Source of the DNA: Phycisphaeraceae bacterium
GTDB lineage: Bacteria > Planctomycetota > Phycisphaerae > Phycisphaerales > SM1A02
NCBI GenBank assembly: GCA_015709595.1
Contig: CP054178.1
Coordinates: forward strand, 2,547,205-2,611,204
Direction of reading: 5' to 3'
DNA length: 64,000 bases
Shown: in pieces, positions 26,012 through 36,697 of the stretch
How positions within the stretch are numbered: position 1 is the stretch's first letter
Layout of the letters: each line of letters begins with the position of its first letter
The notes under the pieces: model-generated
Database searches by the model: none
Seen by the model: only the letters and a program-made list of their open reading frames with translations
Told to the model about the DNA's origin: nothing
Program-made: the position numbers and the translations under genes

Positions 26012-27448
26012 ATGAATCGAATCCTCTCAAGCGGTCGGTGGTCGGCGGTGGTCGGGCTTGGCGTGCTGTGCGGCGTGCTCGGGGCGACCGAAACGCAGGC
26101 GCGACTGGCGTGGGTGCAGCAGGACGTGACCGAGGACGTGCTGTACCTGACCGACGGTCGCGTCCTTCGCGGGAAGATCCTCAGCGAGTCACGCACAGAT
26201 GTGCGCTTCGAGATTCACGACCGTCGCACCGGCCTCAAGAGCGCGATGACGATCTTCCGCGACCAGATCCGCGAGATCAAGCGCGGCGTTCCGGTCGAAG
26301 GGGCGGAATCCAAGCCCGCTGACGCCGGCGCCCCTGCCGCCGGGTCGCCCGCCGCGCCGGAGCAGACGTTCGATCCGAGCATTCCGAGCATCTACGTGGT
26401 GCCCTTCAAGGGCGAGATGGCGACGGACATCTTCATCGATGTCTACCGCCCGATCATCGAGGACATCAAGAAGCACAACCCCACGTGCATCGTGTTCCGG
26501 CTCGATTCCGATTCGAGCGAGCACAAGCTCAACCCCAACCCACGGGCCATCGAGGACTACCTGAACTTCGAGGAGTACCGGCGGCTGGTTCACATGTTCA
26601 AGGACAGTTTCCGCGACACGCGGCAGGTGATGTGGATCGCCAAGTCCAAGGGCGTCAGTTCGATCATGGCGCTGGCGTGGAACGAGATCTACATGGAGCC
26701 GAACGGGGTTCTCGACGGTCTGAACATCGTTCACCAGGTGACGGCGGCCTGGCAGGATCCTGACGTGCGCGCCAAGATGCAGGCCGCCTGGGCCGGCATC
26801 GCCAAGGGCTTCGTCGAGCACGGGCGGCACGATCTGAACCTGGCCCACGCCATGATGTTCCCCAACGCCAAGCTGAGCGCGGACTTCAAGGGACGCAACG
26901 TGGTGTGGAAGCTGGATGACACCGGCGAGGTGGTGGTGGACAGCCGCGAGGACTGGACGCCCACGTTCCTGGCCGAGGACGCCCGCAACCTGCGCATCAG
27001 CCAGGAGACGGTGGAGCCCACGGGCAAGGACAACCTGGCCGACCTGGCGTTCATCCTGGGCTACCGGGAGTACCGCAAGTGCGAGGGAATCGGCGAGTCG
27101 TCGATCGAAACCTACATCACCAAGTGGCGTGATCGTTTCGCCCAGACCGAGAAGCTCATGCTCGACATCCAGGACTACCGCCGCTGGGCCACCGGTGACG
27201 ACGAGGTGAAGTACCTGGGTTCCGAGCTGTCGGCGCTGGAGAAGATCATCGCCGCGATGAACCAGTACAAGGCCATCGAGCGCGAGTGGGAGCGTCGCGG
27301 CGTGAGCAAGCTGGACCTGGAGCTTCGCATCCGCCAGATTCGCGAGCGCATCAAGGAGATCAACAACCAGAACCGCGATCGCGGTCGGGGCACCGGCGGC
27401 GGCGGCGGGGGTGGTCGCGGGCCGGGGCTGCCCGGCGGAGGCGGGTGA
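26012..27448 (+). CDS. Exported protein with ClpP/NfeD protease-like fold, probably non-catalytic (first of a pair)
   Basis: A 478-residue protein I cannot assign to a named family. It has a signal peptide (VVGLGVLCGVLGATETQA), a small beta-rich N-terminal module (LYLTDGRVLRGKILSESRTDV, about 42-95), a proline/alanine linker, and then a ClpP/crotonase-like domain (about 125-330). In it, VVPFKGEMATDIFIDVYRP, CIVFRLDSDSS and MALAWNEIYMEPNGVLDG line up with the strands and helix of NfeD-type membrane serine proteases. The Ser expected in the A-S-A position is not at a matching place (KGVSSIMALAW). A long charged helical region (about 370-455) and a Gly-rich tail follow. The next gene is a paralogue. 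Confidence 0.6.
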   Translation: MNRILSSGRWSAVVGLGVLCGVLGATETQARLAWVQQDVTEDVLYLTDGRVLRGKILSESRTDVRFEIHDRRTGLKSAMTIFRDQIREIKRGVPVEGAESKPADAGAPAAGSPAAPEQTFDPSIPSIYVVPFKGEMATDIFIDVYRPIIEDIKKHNPTCIVFRLDSDSSEHKLNPNPRAIEDYLNFEEYRRLVHMFKDSFRDTRQVMWIAKSKGVSSIMALAWNEIYMEPNGVLDGLNIVHQVTAAWQDPDVRAKMQAAWAGIAKGFVEHGRHDLNLAHAMMFPNAKLSADFKGRNVVWKLDDTGEVVVDSREDWTPTFLAEDARNLRISQETVEPTGKDNLADLAFILGYREYRKCEGIGESSIETYITKWRDRFAQTEKLMLDIQDYRRWATGDDEVKYLGSELSALEKIIAAMNQYKAIEREWERRGVSKLDLELRIRQIRERIKEINNQNRDRGRGTGGGGGGGRGPGLPGGGG

Positions 27449-27534
27449 TCCGTCTCTGAGGCGACGAGGGTGAAGCATTGATCGAGGGTCACGAGCAACG
27501 AGCATTCCGAACTGCTGATCAGGAGTTGACGTTC

Positions 27535-28803
27535 ATGAAGGGCTTGAGAAACGGCATCATCGCGATGGGTCTGGCGCTGGGCATGGCGCTGCAGGGCTAC
27601 GCCGCCGATCGCGTCACCATGAAGGACGGCCGCGTCTTCGTGGGCGACATCATCGAGACCACCGAGAACTACGTGCGCGTCAAGGTCACCACCGGCGCGC
27701 TCGTGAAGGAACTGGTCTTCTGGATGAACGAGGTCGCCACCATCGAGCGCGACGTGAAGGTCGAATCAAAGGATTCCGGCCAGCCGGCGGGCCCGACGCC
27801 AGTGGGCGTGACCAACGTGGAGACCGTTCGCGGCACGCGCGGCTCGACCATCGACACCTCGAAGCACGGGGTGATCGTCCTGCCGCTCTCCGGCATGGTG
27901 GGCGTCGAGTTCCGTCACCAGGAGATCGAAGCCGTCGGCAAGGAGGCGGATCGCATCAAGGAGCAGACAGGCGTCTCCCCCATCATCGTGCTGGACATCG
28001 AGTCCGGCGGCGGCCTGGTGCTTGAGATGGAGAAGATCCACACCACGATGGTCGAGATTCGCAAGCGTCACCGCGTGGTGGCGTGGATCCGAGAGGCCAT
28101 TTCCGCCGCCTGCGCCACCGCGCTGCACTGCCATGAAATCTACTTCCGCACCGAGGGGAACGCCGGGGCCATGACCATGTTCGCCGGCACCCGGGCCGTG
28201 CAGGGCGAGGATCTGCAGCGATGGCTGCGGACCGCGGGCGACTGGGCGGAGTACGGCGGGCGCTCTCGCTACATCGCCGAGGCCATGATCCACGAGCCCA
28301 AGCTCCTCTCCTACGACAAGGATCCCGTCACCGGCGAAGTCACCTGGTACAACGATCTCACCGGGCAGTACGTCCTGTCCCGCGCCGGTGAGAACCTGTC
28401 GTTCACCGTCTCCACGGCCCTGCACAGCGGGTTCGCCGACGGCAAGGCCGACACCGAGGCGGAACTGGCCGCGCTGCTCGACCTGCCCGCGTGGCACGAG
28501 GTGAGCGACTTTGGCAAGCGCATCCACAAGGAGTGGAACGCCACCGTCGAACGCGCCCGCGTGGAGATTCCCCGGCTGTTCGGCGAATACCAGATCATCC
28601 AGGGTTCCGCCGCCGCCAGCAACGCACAGAAGATTCGTCAGGCCATCACGCTGGTCGAGGAGCTGATCAAGTGGTGGGGTCGCTGCCCCAACGTGTGCGA
28701 GTACGAGATCGGTCTCCCGCCCAAGGATGTCCTGGAGCGTCAGTTGCGTGAACTCAAGAAGCAGCTGGCCGACCTGCTGGCTCAGGAGCGGCGCGGGCGC
28801 TGA
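27535..28803 (+). CDS. Exported protein with ClpP/NfeD protease-like fold (second of a pair)
   Basis: A 422-residue exported protein from ATG 27535, with AGGAG eight bases upstream. A signal peptide (GIIAMGLALGMALQGYA) precedes the same small beta module as the upstream protein (VTMKDGRVFVGDIIETTENYV). The ClpP/NfeD-like domain runs from about 110 to 320: VIVLPLSGMVGVEFRHQEI, IIVLDIESGGGLVLEMEKI, then AISAACATALHCHEIYF, where Ser190 falls at the catalytic serine of NfeD proteases. No lysine occurs between Ser190 and Lys256, so the Ser-Lys dyad of that family seems absent. The C-terminus is a coiled coil (DVLERQLRELKKQLADLLAQE). Function unknown; 86 bases after its partner. Confidence 0.6.
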   Translation: MKGLRNGIIAMGLALGMALQGYAADRVTMKDGRVFVGDIIETTENYVRVKVTTGALVKELVFWMNEVATIERDVKVESKDSGQPAGPTPVGVTNVETVRGTRGSTIDTSKHGVIVLPLSGMVGVEFRHQEIEAVGKEADRIKEQTGVSPIIVLDIESGGGLVLEMEKIHTTMVEIRKRHRVVAWIREAISAACATALHCHEIYFRTEGNAGAMTMFAGTRAVQGEDLQRWLRTAGDWAEYGGRSRYIAEAMIHEPKLLSYDKDPVTGEVTWYNDLTGQYVLSRAGENLSFTVSTALHSGFADGKADTEAELAALLDLPAWHEVSDFGKRIHKEWNATVERARVEIPRLFGEYQIIQGSAAASNAQKIRQAITLVEELIKWWGRCPNVCEYEIGLPPKDVLERQLRELKKQLADLLAQERRGR

Positions 28804-28830
28804 CCTTCGCTCGCCTCGTCCTGCTCCATC

Positions 28831-28876
28831 CATCGCGCCCGCGAGTCGCTCTGGCCGAGCGTTCGCGGGCGCGATG
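28831..28876. terminator. Strong nested hairpin between convergent genes
   Basis: catcgcgcccgcga (28831-28844) and tcgcgggcgcgatg (28863-28876) are perfect 14-base inverted copies. Inside the loop cgctc and gagcg form a second stem. It lies 28 bases past the stop of the second NfeD-like gene and 60 bases past the convergent HMA gene. No long T-run follows on either strand (TTCATT on +), so it may be a bidirectional terminator or 3'-end stabiliser. Confidence 0.55.
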
Positions 28877-28936
28877 TTCATTCGGCCCGATACGCGATGG
28901 CGAATCCGTACGACGCGGAGCGCCGTGGCGGCCGGC

Positions 28937-29176
28937 CTACCTGGGATTCCGGCTCTTGCCGTTGATACTGGCGTTGTATCCCGCTTCCTCGATCACGCGC
29001 CGCAGCGCCTCGCCGGTGCAGCTGGCGTCATGCGAGACGATCGCCCGCCCCCGGTAGAGACTGACTTCGACGTGGTGGACGCCCCGCACCCGCTCCAGCG
29101 CCTCGGTGAGCCGTTCGCGGCAGCGGTTGTCGCGCATGCCGCCGATCAGAATGCTGGTCTGAGTATCACGGGACAT
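28937..29176 (-). CDS. HMA-like (heavy-metal-associated fold) small protein lacking the first metal cysteine
   Basis: A 79-residue protein with the beta-alpha-beta-beta-alpha-beta pattern of copper chaperones: ILIGGMRDNRCRERLTEALE, then VRGVHHVEVSLYRGRAIVSHD, then ALRRVIEEAGYNASI. In canonical members the motif is M-x-C-x-x-C. Here it reads M-R-D-N-R-C, so the first cysteine is an aspartate. One further cysteine occurs at SCTGE. It may still bind metal or may be a non-metal relative. It is transcribed away from the FixL-like kinase gene. Start ATG at 29176; longer upstream frames on this strand lie over the kinase gene. Confidence 0.65.
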   Translation of the reverse strand: MSRDTQTSILIGGMRDNRCRERLTEALERVRGVHHVEVSLYRGRAIVSHDASCTGEALRRVIEEAGYNASINGKSRNPR

Positions 29177-29398
29177 TGGCGTCGAACCAGGTACGGGAAC
29201 CCCGCGGAACACTCCGCCAGGGCGAATCGATGCGGACCTTGTGGGGATGGATGAGTCGCGAAGCGGCATGTGGCGACAACGGGGGCGGGCAGCGAGATCC
29301 CCATGCCGTGAATCTTGGCTCATCGTCTGGCTGGCACCATGCGGAAACTTACCCGATTCGCCGCGTGATCGAGTTCCGCCGGCATGTGGACGTGGCCA

Positions 29399-29404
29399 TA
29401 CGAT
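29399..29404 (+). promoter_or_regulatory. -10-like hexamer (TACGAT), leaderless-type promoter
   Basis: TACGAT ends five bases before the ATG of the FixL-like kinase at 29410. No Shine-Dalgarno lies between. This is the main reason for choosing ATG 29410 over the in-frame ATG at 29176, which would overlap the divergent gene's start. No clear -35 is seen. Confidence 0.45.
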
Positions 29405-29409
29405 CAGCC

Positions 29410-31521
29410 ATGACGGAACGACCAGCCCCATCCTCGCGTTCTCGATCGCGGGCGAAGTCTCGGACCGAATCATCGTCGATATCGCTGGAGCGGGCGGTGC
29501 TGGCCGCCACGCTCGATCCCGTGGTGGTGATCGACGCCTGGGGGGTGATTCAATCGGCCAGCGACTCGATCGAGCGGGTGTTCGGGTGGAAGCCGAGTGA
29601 TCTGACCGGCCGCAACGTCAGCATGCTGATGCCTCAGCCGCACCGTGGGGCGCACAACGGGTACCTGGAGCGCTATCGACGCACGGGTCAGACCACCATC
29701 CTGAACCGGGCGCGTCAGTTCGAGGCGGTGCGCCGAGACGGGGAGCTGTTCCCCATCGAACTCTGCGTGTCACGGGCCGACGTGCCGGGGCGGGATTCGC
29801 CTCTCTTCGTCGGCATCATCCGCGACCTTGGAGAACGCAAGCGCTTCGAGCAGGAACTGGGACTGGTGCAGACCCTGACGCGGTTGATCGGTGAAGCCCG
29901 CACGTTGTCCGAGGCGATGCATGAAACGCTCCGGGAGATCATCCAGGCCACCGGATGGGACTACGGCGAGGTGTGGCTGCACGCGGGCGCCGCCGATGGC
30001 GGCACGGACACCGCCGTGGTGCGCGGCGCGTGCTGGCCTCGGACGGGCCGCCGCTTCGCCGCCATGCGGGCCGGCGCGTCGCGTCTGACGGCCCGCACGC
30101 ACTCGGGGCTGGTGGGTCGATCATGGAGCGCCGCGGAGAGCGTGTGGTTCGATGATCTTCCGAAACTGAGCCCGCGGGTGTTCCTGCGTCATCATGAGGC
30201 CACGGCGGCGGGACTGAAGGCGGCGGCGGCGATTCCCATCCGGTGTGAGGATCAGACCGAGGCGCTGCTGCTGTTCTTCCTGCGCCGAAGCCGAAGGGAT
30301 GACCACCGCCTGCTCTCGCTGGTGACGGCGGCGGTCGCCCCGCTGGGGCAGCTCATCCGCCGGCGCAACGCCGAGGACGCGCTGGCGCGACATCACGATC
30401 AGCTCGAGCAGCTGGTCGAGGAGCGAACCGCTCAGCTCGAGAAGAGCCGCGCCCAGCTGCACATGGCTGACCGCATGGCGTCCATCGGCACACTGGCCGC
30501 CGGCCTGGGCCACGACATGAACAACGTGCTGCTGCCGGTGCGGGCGCGGTTGAACGCGCTGCGTCATTCCGATCCGGCGCTTCCGGCGGCAGCTCGACAC
30601 CACCTGGAGGGCATCCAGCGGAGCATCGCCTATCTGCAGCAGCTGGCCGATGGCCTGCACTACCTGGCGCTCGACCCGGAGCGGGAAGACGCCACCGAAT
30701 CAGCCACCGATCTGGCCGACTGGTGGCGCGACGTGGGGGTGCTGATCGGCAAGGCCGCTCCGAAGCAGGTGCGGTTGACGGCGGCGCTGCGCGGCGACCT
30801 GCCCGAAGTCGGCGTGCCCGCCCACGGGCTCACGCAGGCGGTGCTCAACCTGGTGGTGAACGCGGGCGAGGCGATCGCCTCCATGCCGCAGAGGCGTATC
30901 GGACGCATCCGTCTCGAGGCGGAGCCGGTCGAGCGCGACGGTCGATCCTGGGTGCGTCTCTCGGTCATTGACAACGGCCCGGGCATGAGTGAGGAGGTCC
31001 GACGTCGCGCGTTCGAGATGTTCTTCACCACCAAGCCGCGTGGGTTGGGCACGGGACTGGGGCTTTCCCTTGTGCGCAAGGTGGTGGACGCCGCCGGAGG
31101 GGTGGTGGAAATCGAATCGGAGAAAGGGCGCGGCACGAAGGTCTCGATGCTCCTGCCGATCGCAGCGCGGGCGTCCAGCGCGAACGGAGATGCGGGCGGC
31201 GGAAGAACCGCGTTCGTGGAGTTGACCGACGGCCGGGCGGCCTCGCTGGTGCGTCACTTCATCGAGTCGTCCGGGATGACGGTCGTCGAACCTCATGCCT
31301 GCGGCGGGGCGGATTGCTGGTTGATCGAACCGCTTCCAGGTGCTCTGAATCGCGTCCGTTCGTGGCGATCCGCCCGTCCCCGGGGGCGCGTGGTGCTGTG
31401 GGGCGCACCGTCCCCGCGGGAGCGGAGTGGGTGGAAGTCGCTCGGCGCGATTACCATCACCAGGCCCGATGACCTCGACGACGTGCGTGCCGCGCTCGCC
31501 GAGGCGGCGTCGGATCGCTGA
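29410..31521 (+). CDS. FixL-like oxygen-sensing histidine kinase (heme PAS, GAF, HisKA, HATPase)
   Basis: A 703-residue cytoplasmic sensor kinase. The N-terminal PAS (about 30-148) is strikingly FixL-like: NVSMLMPQPHRGAHNGYLER carries His82 at the place of the FixL proximal heme ligand, and Arg102, six residues before RRDG, matches the distal arginine that senses bound oxygen. A GAF-like domain (about 155-315) follows, then a coiled coil and the HisKA box AAGLGHDMNN with phospho-acceptor His368, the N box VLNLVVNAGEAI, and ATP-lid motifs DNGPGMSEE and GTGLGLSLV. Residues 590-703 look like a receiver remnant without the aspartate. The next gene is its likely response regulator. Confidence 0.88.
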   Translation: MTERPAPSSRSRSRAKSRTESSSISLERAVLAATLDPVVVIDAWGVIQSASDSIERVFGWKPSDLTGRNVSMLMPQPHRGAHNGYLERYRRTGQTTILNRARQFEAVRRDGELFPIELCVSRADVPGRDSPLFVGIIRDLGERKRFEQELGLVQTLTRLIGEARTLSEAMHETLREIIQATGWDYGEVWLHAGAADGGTDTAVVRGACWPRTGRRFAAMRAGASRLTARTHSGLVGRSWSAAESVWFDDLPKLSPRVFLRHHEATAAGLKAAAAIPIRCEDQTEALLLFFLRRSRRDDHRLLSLVTAAVAPLGQLIRRRNAEDALARHHDQLEQLVEERTAQLEKSRAQLHMADRMASIGTLAAGLGHDMNNVLLPVRARLNALRHSDPALPAAARHHLEGIQRSIAYLQQLADGLHYLALDPEREDATESATDLADWWRDVGVLIGKAAPKQVRLTAALRGDLPEVGVPAHGLTQAVLNLVVNAGEAIASMPQRRIGRIRLEAEPVERDGRSWVRLSVIDNGPGMSEEVRRRAFEMFFTTKPRGLGTGLGLSLVRKVVDAAGGVVEIESEKGRGTKVSMLLPIAARASSANGDAGGGRTAFVELTDGRAASLVRHFIESSGMTVVEPHACGGADCWLIEPLPGALNRVRSWRSARPRGRVVLWGAPSPRERSGWKSLGAITITRPDDLDDVRAALAEAASDR

Positions 31522-31540
31522 CAAGGAGTCGTGCAAGGCC

Positions 31541-32305
31541 ATGACAGAGTCCACGACCAGAGCCGCCGCCACTCGCGCTCGACGTGTTTCCACGGGAGGA
31601 GCTTCCGGTACTCCGACCGCTCCGGAGGGCGACGGCGTCCGCGTCCTGTGCGTGGACGACCACGCCGTGCTGGTGGAGGGGCTGAAGGCGCAGTTCGCCG
31701 TGGATGGCCGAGTGCGCGTGGTGGGGCGCCTGGCGACCGCGGAGAAACTGCTCGACGAGGTGGAACGCCTCCATCCGCGGGTGGTGCTGCTGGACATCGA
31801 GATGCCCGGGCCGGACGCCTTCGAGATGGCCGATCGTCTGCGGCACCTGCACCCTCAGGCGCGGGTGATCTTTCTGTCCGCGCACATCCGCGATCGGTAT
31901 CTGAACGCGGCGTACAAGTGCGGCGCGTGGGGATACTTCGCCAAGGGCGATGAGCTGGAGGACATCGTCGCGGGTGTGAAGCAGGTGGCGGCGCAGACCA
32001 GCAGCGCGTTCGTCATGGGGCCGAAGGTGAAGGCGCACTGCGCCCTGCCGCGCGCCGGGAGTCACGGTCGTTCATCGTCCGCCGAAGCCGCGCCGCGCAC
32101 CGCGCTGGATGCGCTCACCCCCCGCGAGATTGAGGTGCTGCGGCTGATCGGGAAGGGGTTGTCGCGCACGCAGATCGCCAAGGAGCTCTGCCGCAGCGCC
32201 AAGACGATCGACGGTCACCAGGAGCGCATTCTCAAGAAGCTGGGAGTCGAGTCACGGGCGGAACTGATGCGTCTGGCGATCCGCGAGGGGTTCGCCGAGG
32301 CGTGA
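31541..32305 (+). CDS. LuxR/FixJ-type response regulator
   Basis: A 254-residue DNA-binding response regulator. The receiver (about 33-155) has the acidic pair DD (39-40), the phospho-acceptor Asp85 in VVLLDIEMPG, the conserved Ser/Thr in FLSAH and Lys in YFAKGDE. A serine-rich linker leads to a LuxR helix-turn-helix (about 185-245): LTPREIEVLRLIGKGLSRTQIAKEL, then KTIDGHQERILKKLGV. It starts 19 bases after the kinase, with AAGGAG at 31523, and presumably receives phosphate from it. An N-terminal disordered arm of about 30 residues is unusual. Target genes are not proven; the cbb3 operon downstream is the obvious candidate. Confidence 0.9.
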   Translation: MTESTTRAAATRARRVSTGGASGTPTAPEGDGVRVLCVDDHAVLVEGLKAQFAVDGRVRVVGRLATAEKLLDEVERLHPRVVLLDIEMPGPDAFEMADRLRHLHPQARVIFLSAHIRDRYLNAAYKCGAWGYFAKGDELEDIVAGVKQVAAQTSSAFVMGPKVKAHCALPRAGSHGRSSSAEAAPRTALDALTPREIEVLRLIGKGLSRTQIAKELCRSAKTIDGHQERILKKLGVESRAELMRLAIREGFAEA

Positions 32306-32333
32306 ACGCCTGTCAACCCGACCCGTCAGCGCA

Positions 32334-32374
32334 TGAAAAAGGGGCGGGCAAGGCGTGTCCTGCTTGCTCGCCCC
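32334..32374 (-). terminator. Intrinsic terminator of the porin gene
   Basis: ggggcgggcaag (32341-32352) pairs with cttgctcgcccc (32363-32374), a 12-base stem with one G-T pair and a ten-base loop. On the minus strand it is followed by TTTTT, so it would terminate the minus-strand porin transcript about 106 bases after its stop. On the + strand there is no T-run, though it may also stop readthrough from the regulator gene. Confidence 0.75.
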
Positions 32375-32479
32375 ATGCGGTTGGCTCCGCGTGGTTCGGC
32401 CATTCCTGTCGTGGTGGAGCGGCCGACGATGTGGGTGATGGGTGCCTGCGGTGCGTGTGTGTTTGGGGGTGGAGGGGGG

Positions 32480-33829
32480 TCAGAACTTCAGTTGCAGCTG
32501 GGTGCGGAAGACGATCTGTCCGTCGTTGTCCGAGGCGTCGGTTCGCCACCCCGCGCCGGCGCCGCCGGTGCCGAGCAGTCCATCGCCCCAGGTGGCGCTG
32601 ACCTCGTTGAGTCCGTAGCCCACGTCGCAGCTCCAGCGAAGCTGCTGGCGTGAGAAGTACTTGTTGAAGCCGACGGTGACGATGCTCAGATCCTCCGAGG
32701 AGATGTCGTCGTCGCCCCATTCGTAGCGGGCGAAGAGTTCGACATCATCGGTGACGAAGAAGCCGCCCTGGATGACGAAGCCGTACTGGTCGAGGTCGAT
32801 CGTGGTGGAGTCGAGGTGCCGTCCGACCACGTACGCCAGCAGGTTGGCGCCGCCGAACTCGAGCGAGGCGTCCACCGTCCATTGCAGGGCCTCGATCTCG
32901 TCGGCCGCGGTGCCGTACTCGCCGTCCTGGTAATGGATGCCGCCGCCCAGCATGAAGCCGAACTCCTCGCCCTTCCACGAGGTGAGATCGGCGAACTGAT
33001 CCCACGAGCCGGCCAGCAGCACCTCGGCCCGTGCGGTGAGCGAGTATTCGGTGTCGTAGGCCAGCGCCGGAGCGTTGGTGCCGCCGGTGGCGGTGTGTCC
33101 GTCGGTGTAGCCGAACGTGAAATGCAGCCAGTCGCCGCGGTAGTCGATGGCTGCGCCCTGGGTGCGTCCGGCGTTGAACTCGGCATCGACGAGCGAGCGC
33201 TCGACGGGAAGCTGGTCGTAGTTCTCCACGAGGAACTCGCGCTGCATCGGCACCTTGACCTGTCCGGCGAGGAATGTCCAGCCGTTGCCGAGGGCCTTGC
33301 CGATGAAGGCGTCCTCCAGCACGAACCCGCCGCCCATCGATGAGAAGTTGCCCTGAACCTTGTAGATCCACGACGGATCGACGACGTGGCCGGTGAAGAT
33401 GAGCTTGGTGCGCCGGCTCTCGAATCCGCCCCGGGATGAATCCTCGGCGTCATCATCCTGGTGGTTGAAGACGTACCGGACCTGCACCAGCCCCTTGAGG
33501 TTGAGCCGGAAGTTGCCGTCCGCGCTGGCCAGGAAGAATCCGTTGTCCCACCCGGCCGTCCCGCCGCCCTGCAGCAGCGACGCGCGGGTGTCAGCGTCGG
33601 CCAGTACGTCCTGCACGAGGGCGCGGATGTCGGCGGCGCGCTGCTCGGTGAGCCAGTGATGCGTGCTCGTCTGCTTCAGTTCCGCCAGACGCGCTTCCAG
33701 TTCCGCGACGCGCTGACGCAGGGAGGCGTCGTCCTCGCCCAGTGCTGACGCCGCGGGTGCGCTCGCCAGCATGACCGTTGCGGCGGCGGCCAGACCCAGG
33801 GCGGCGCCTCCGACCCGTGGTGTACGCAT
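32480..33829 (-). CDS. OprO/OprP-like outer membrane porin
   Basis: A 449-residue outer-membrane beta-barrel protein. A signal peptide (GLAAAATVMLASAPAASA) is followed by a short coiled coil (LRQRVAELEARLAELKQ), as in trimeric porins. Then come GFFLASADGNFRLNLKGLVQVRYVF and alternating barrel strands, ending in LQLKF with the C-terminal phenylalanine needed for Bam-dependent insertion. The pattern matches the phosphate-selective porin O/P family. Specificity cannot be told from sequence. It lies between the two-component genes and the cbb3 operon, divergent from the latter, and has its own terminator. Confidence 0.85.
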   Translation of the reverse strand: MRTPRVGGAALGLAAAATVMLASAPAASALGEDDASLRQRVAELEARLAELKQTSTHHWLTEQRAADIRALVQDVLADADTRASLLQGGGTAGWDNGFFLASADGNFRLNLKGLVQVRYVFNHQDDDAEDSSRGGFESRRTKLIFTGHVVDPSWIYKVQGNFSSMGGGFVLEDAFIGKALGNGWTFLAGQVKVPMQREFLVENYDQLPVERSLVDAEFNAGRTQGAAIDYRGDWLHFTFGYTDGHTATGGTNAPALAYDTEYSLTARAEVLLAGSWDQFADLTSWKGEEFGFMLGGGIHYQDGEYGTAADEIEALQWTVDASLEFGGANLLAYVVGRHLDSTTIDLDQYGFVIQGGFFVTDDVELFARYEWGDDDISSEDLSIVTVGFNKYFSRQQLRWSCDVGYGLNEVSATWGDGLLGTGGAGAGWRTDASDNDGQIVFRTQLQLKF

Positions 33830-33892
33830 GAGTCCATCCTTTCCTCATTCGGATCAGCGCTGGCGGGAAGGCACGAGCCGGGTCCGCCGTCG

Positions 33893-33924
33893 CCGAATAT
33901 CGGATAAAAGCATCCCGTATTCGG
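33893..33924. promoter_or_regulatory. Candidate operator in the 308-base porin/cbb3 intergenic region
   Basis: ccgaata (33893-33899) and tattcgg (33918-33924) are perfect inverted copies 18 bases apart. Nested between them, ggat and atcc (33902-33915) form a second inverted pair. attcgg occurs twice more in this gap (33847 and 34109 areas). The gap separates the divergent porin and ccoNO genes and holds no gene that I can see. A regulator site, for instance for the nearby FixJ-like protein, is plausible but not shown. Confidence 0.4.
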
Positions 33925-34137
33925 AAAAAGGCCGCCATCGGGAAGATTCCCTGATCGGGCGAACCCGTGGCGTTCGGGTGGACAAGGTGTCCGCGCTCCC
34001 CGGGGACGTGAGGGGTGCAAACAGGGACGCTTCCCTGTAGTCGCCCGGCATGGCGGGAGCGATTGTTTCCTCGCGACAGGGCGACAGACCGCCGCGGGGC
34101 GGTTGCCCATTCGGCTCACGACAGGAACCACGACGCG

Positions 34138-36463
<2,326 letters not shown>

Positions 36464-36477
<14 letters not shown>

Positions 36478-36697
36478 CGCAAGGTTCGTGCTGCTGGCCG
36501 CAGGCGTGACCTGGGTGGAGGCGGCGCTGGTTCTGTTCTTCGTGATGTTTCTGGCGGTGGTGATCTGGACGGTCGTCGCGAAGCGGGATCGTTTTCACGC
36601 GGTCTCCCGCATTCCGCTGCAGGATGATCGGCCTGTCGAGCCGCGCCTGCCGGCTGGCGGCGATCGCACCGGAAAGGAGTCGGCCCATGTCAGGTAA
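36464..36697 (+). CDS. ccoQ: CcoQ-like small cbb3 oxidase subunit
   Basis: A 77-residue protein with one membrane helix (WVEAALVLFFVMFLAVVIWTVV) and a short polar tail (KRDRFHAVSRIPLQDDRP). Its size, topology and place between ccoO and ccoP match CcoQ/FixQ, which stabilises the complex. The start overlaps the ccoNO stop by 14 bases and its end overlaps the ccoP start by 11. Sequence is too short for a firm family call on its own; position decides it. Confidence 0.75.

Noticed and set aside
29176-29409. In-frame N-terminal extension of the FixL-like kinase from ATG 29176
   Set aside because: The added 78 residues have no domain, would overlap the divergent HMA gene's start, and ATG 29410 has a -10-like hexamer at leaderless spacing.
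33830-34137. FNR/FixK-type box (TTGAT-N4-ATCAA) upstream of the cbb3 operon
   Set aside because: Looked for and not found in the gap; the inverted repeats there have a different sequence.
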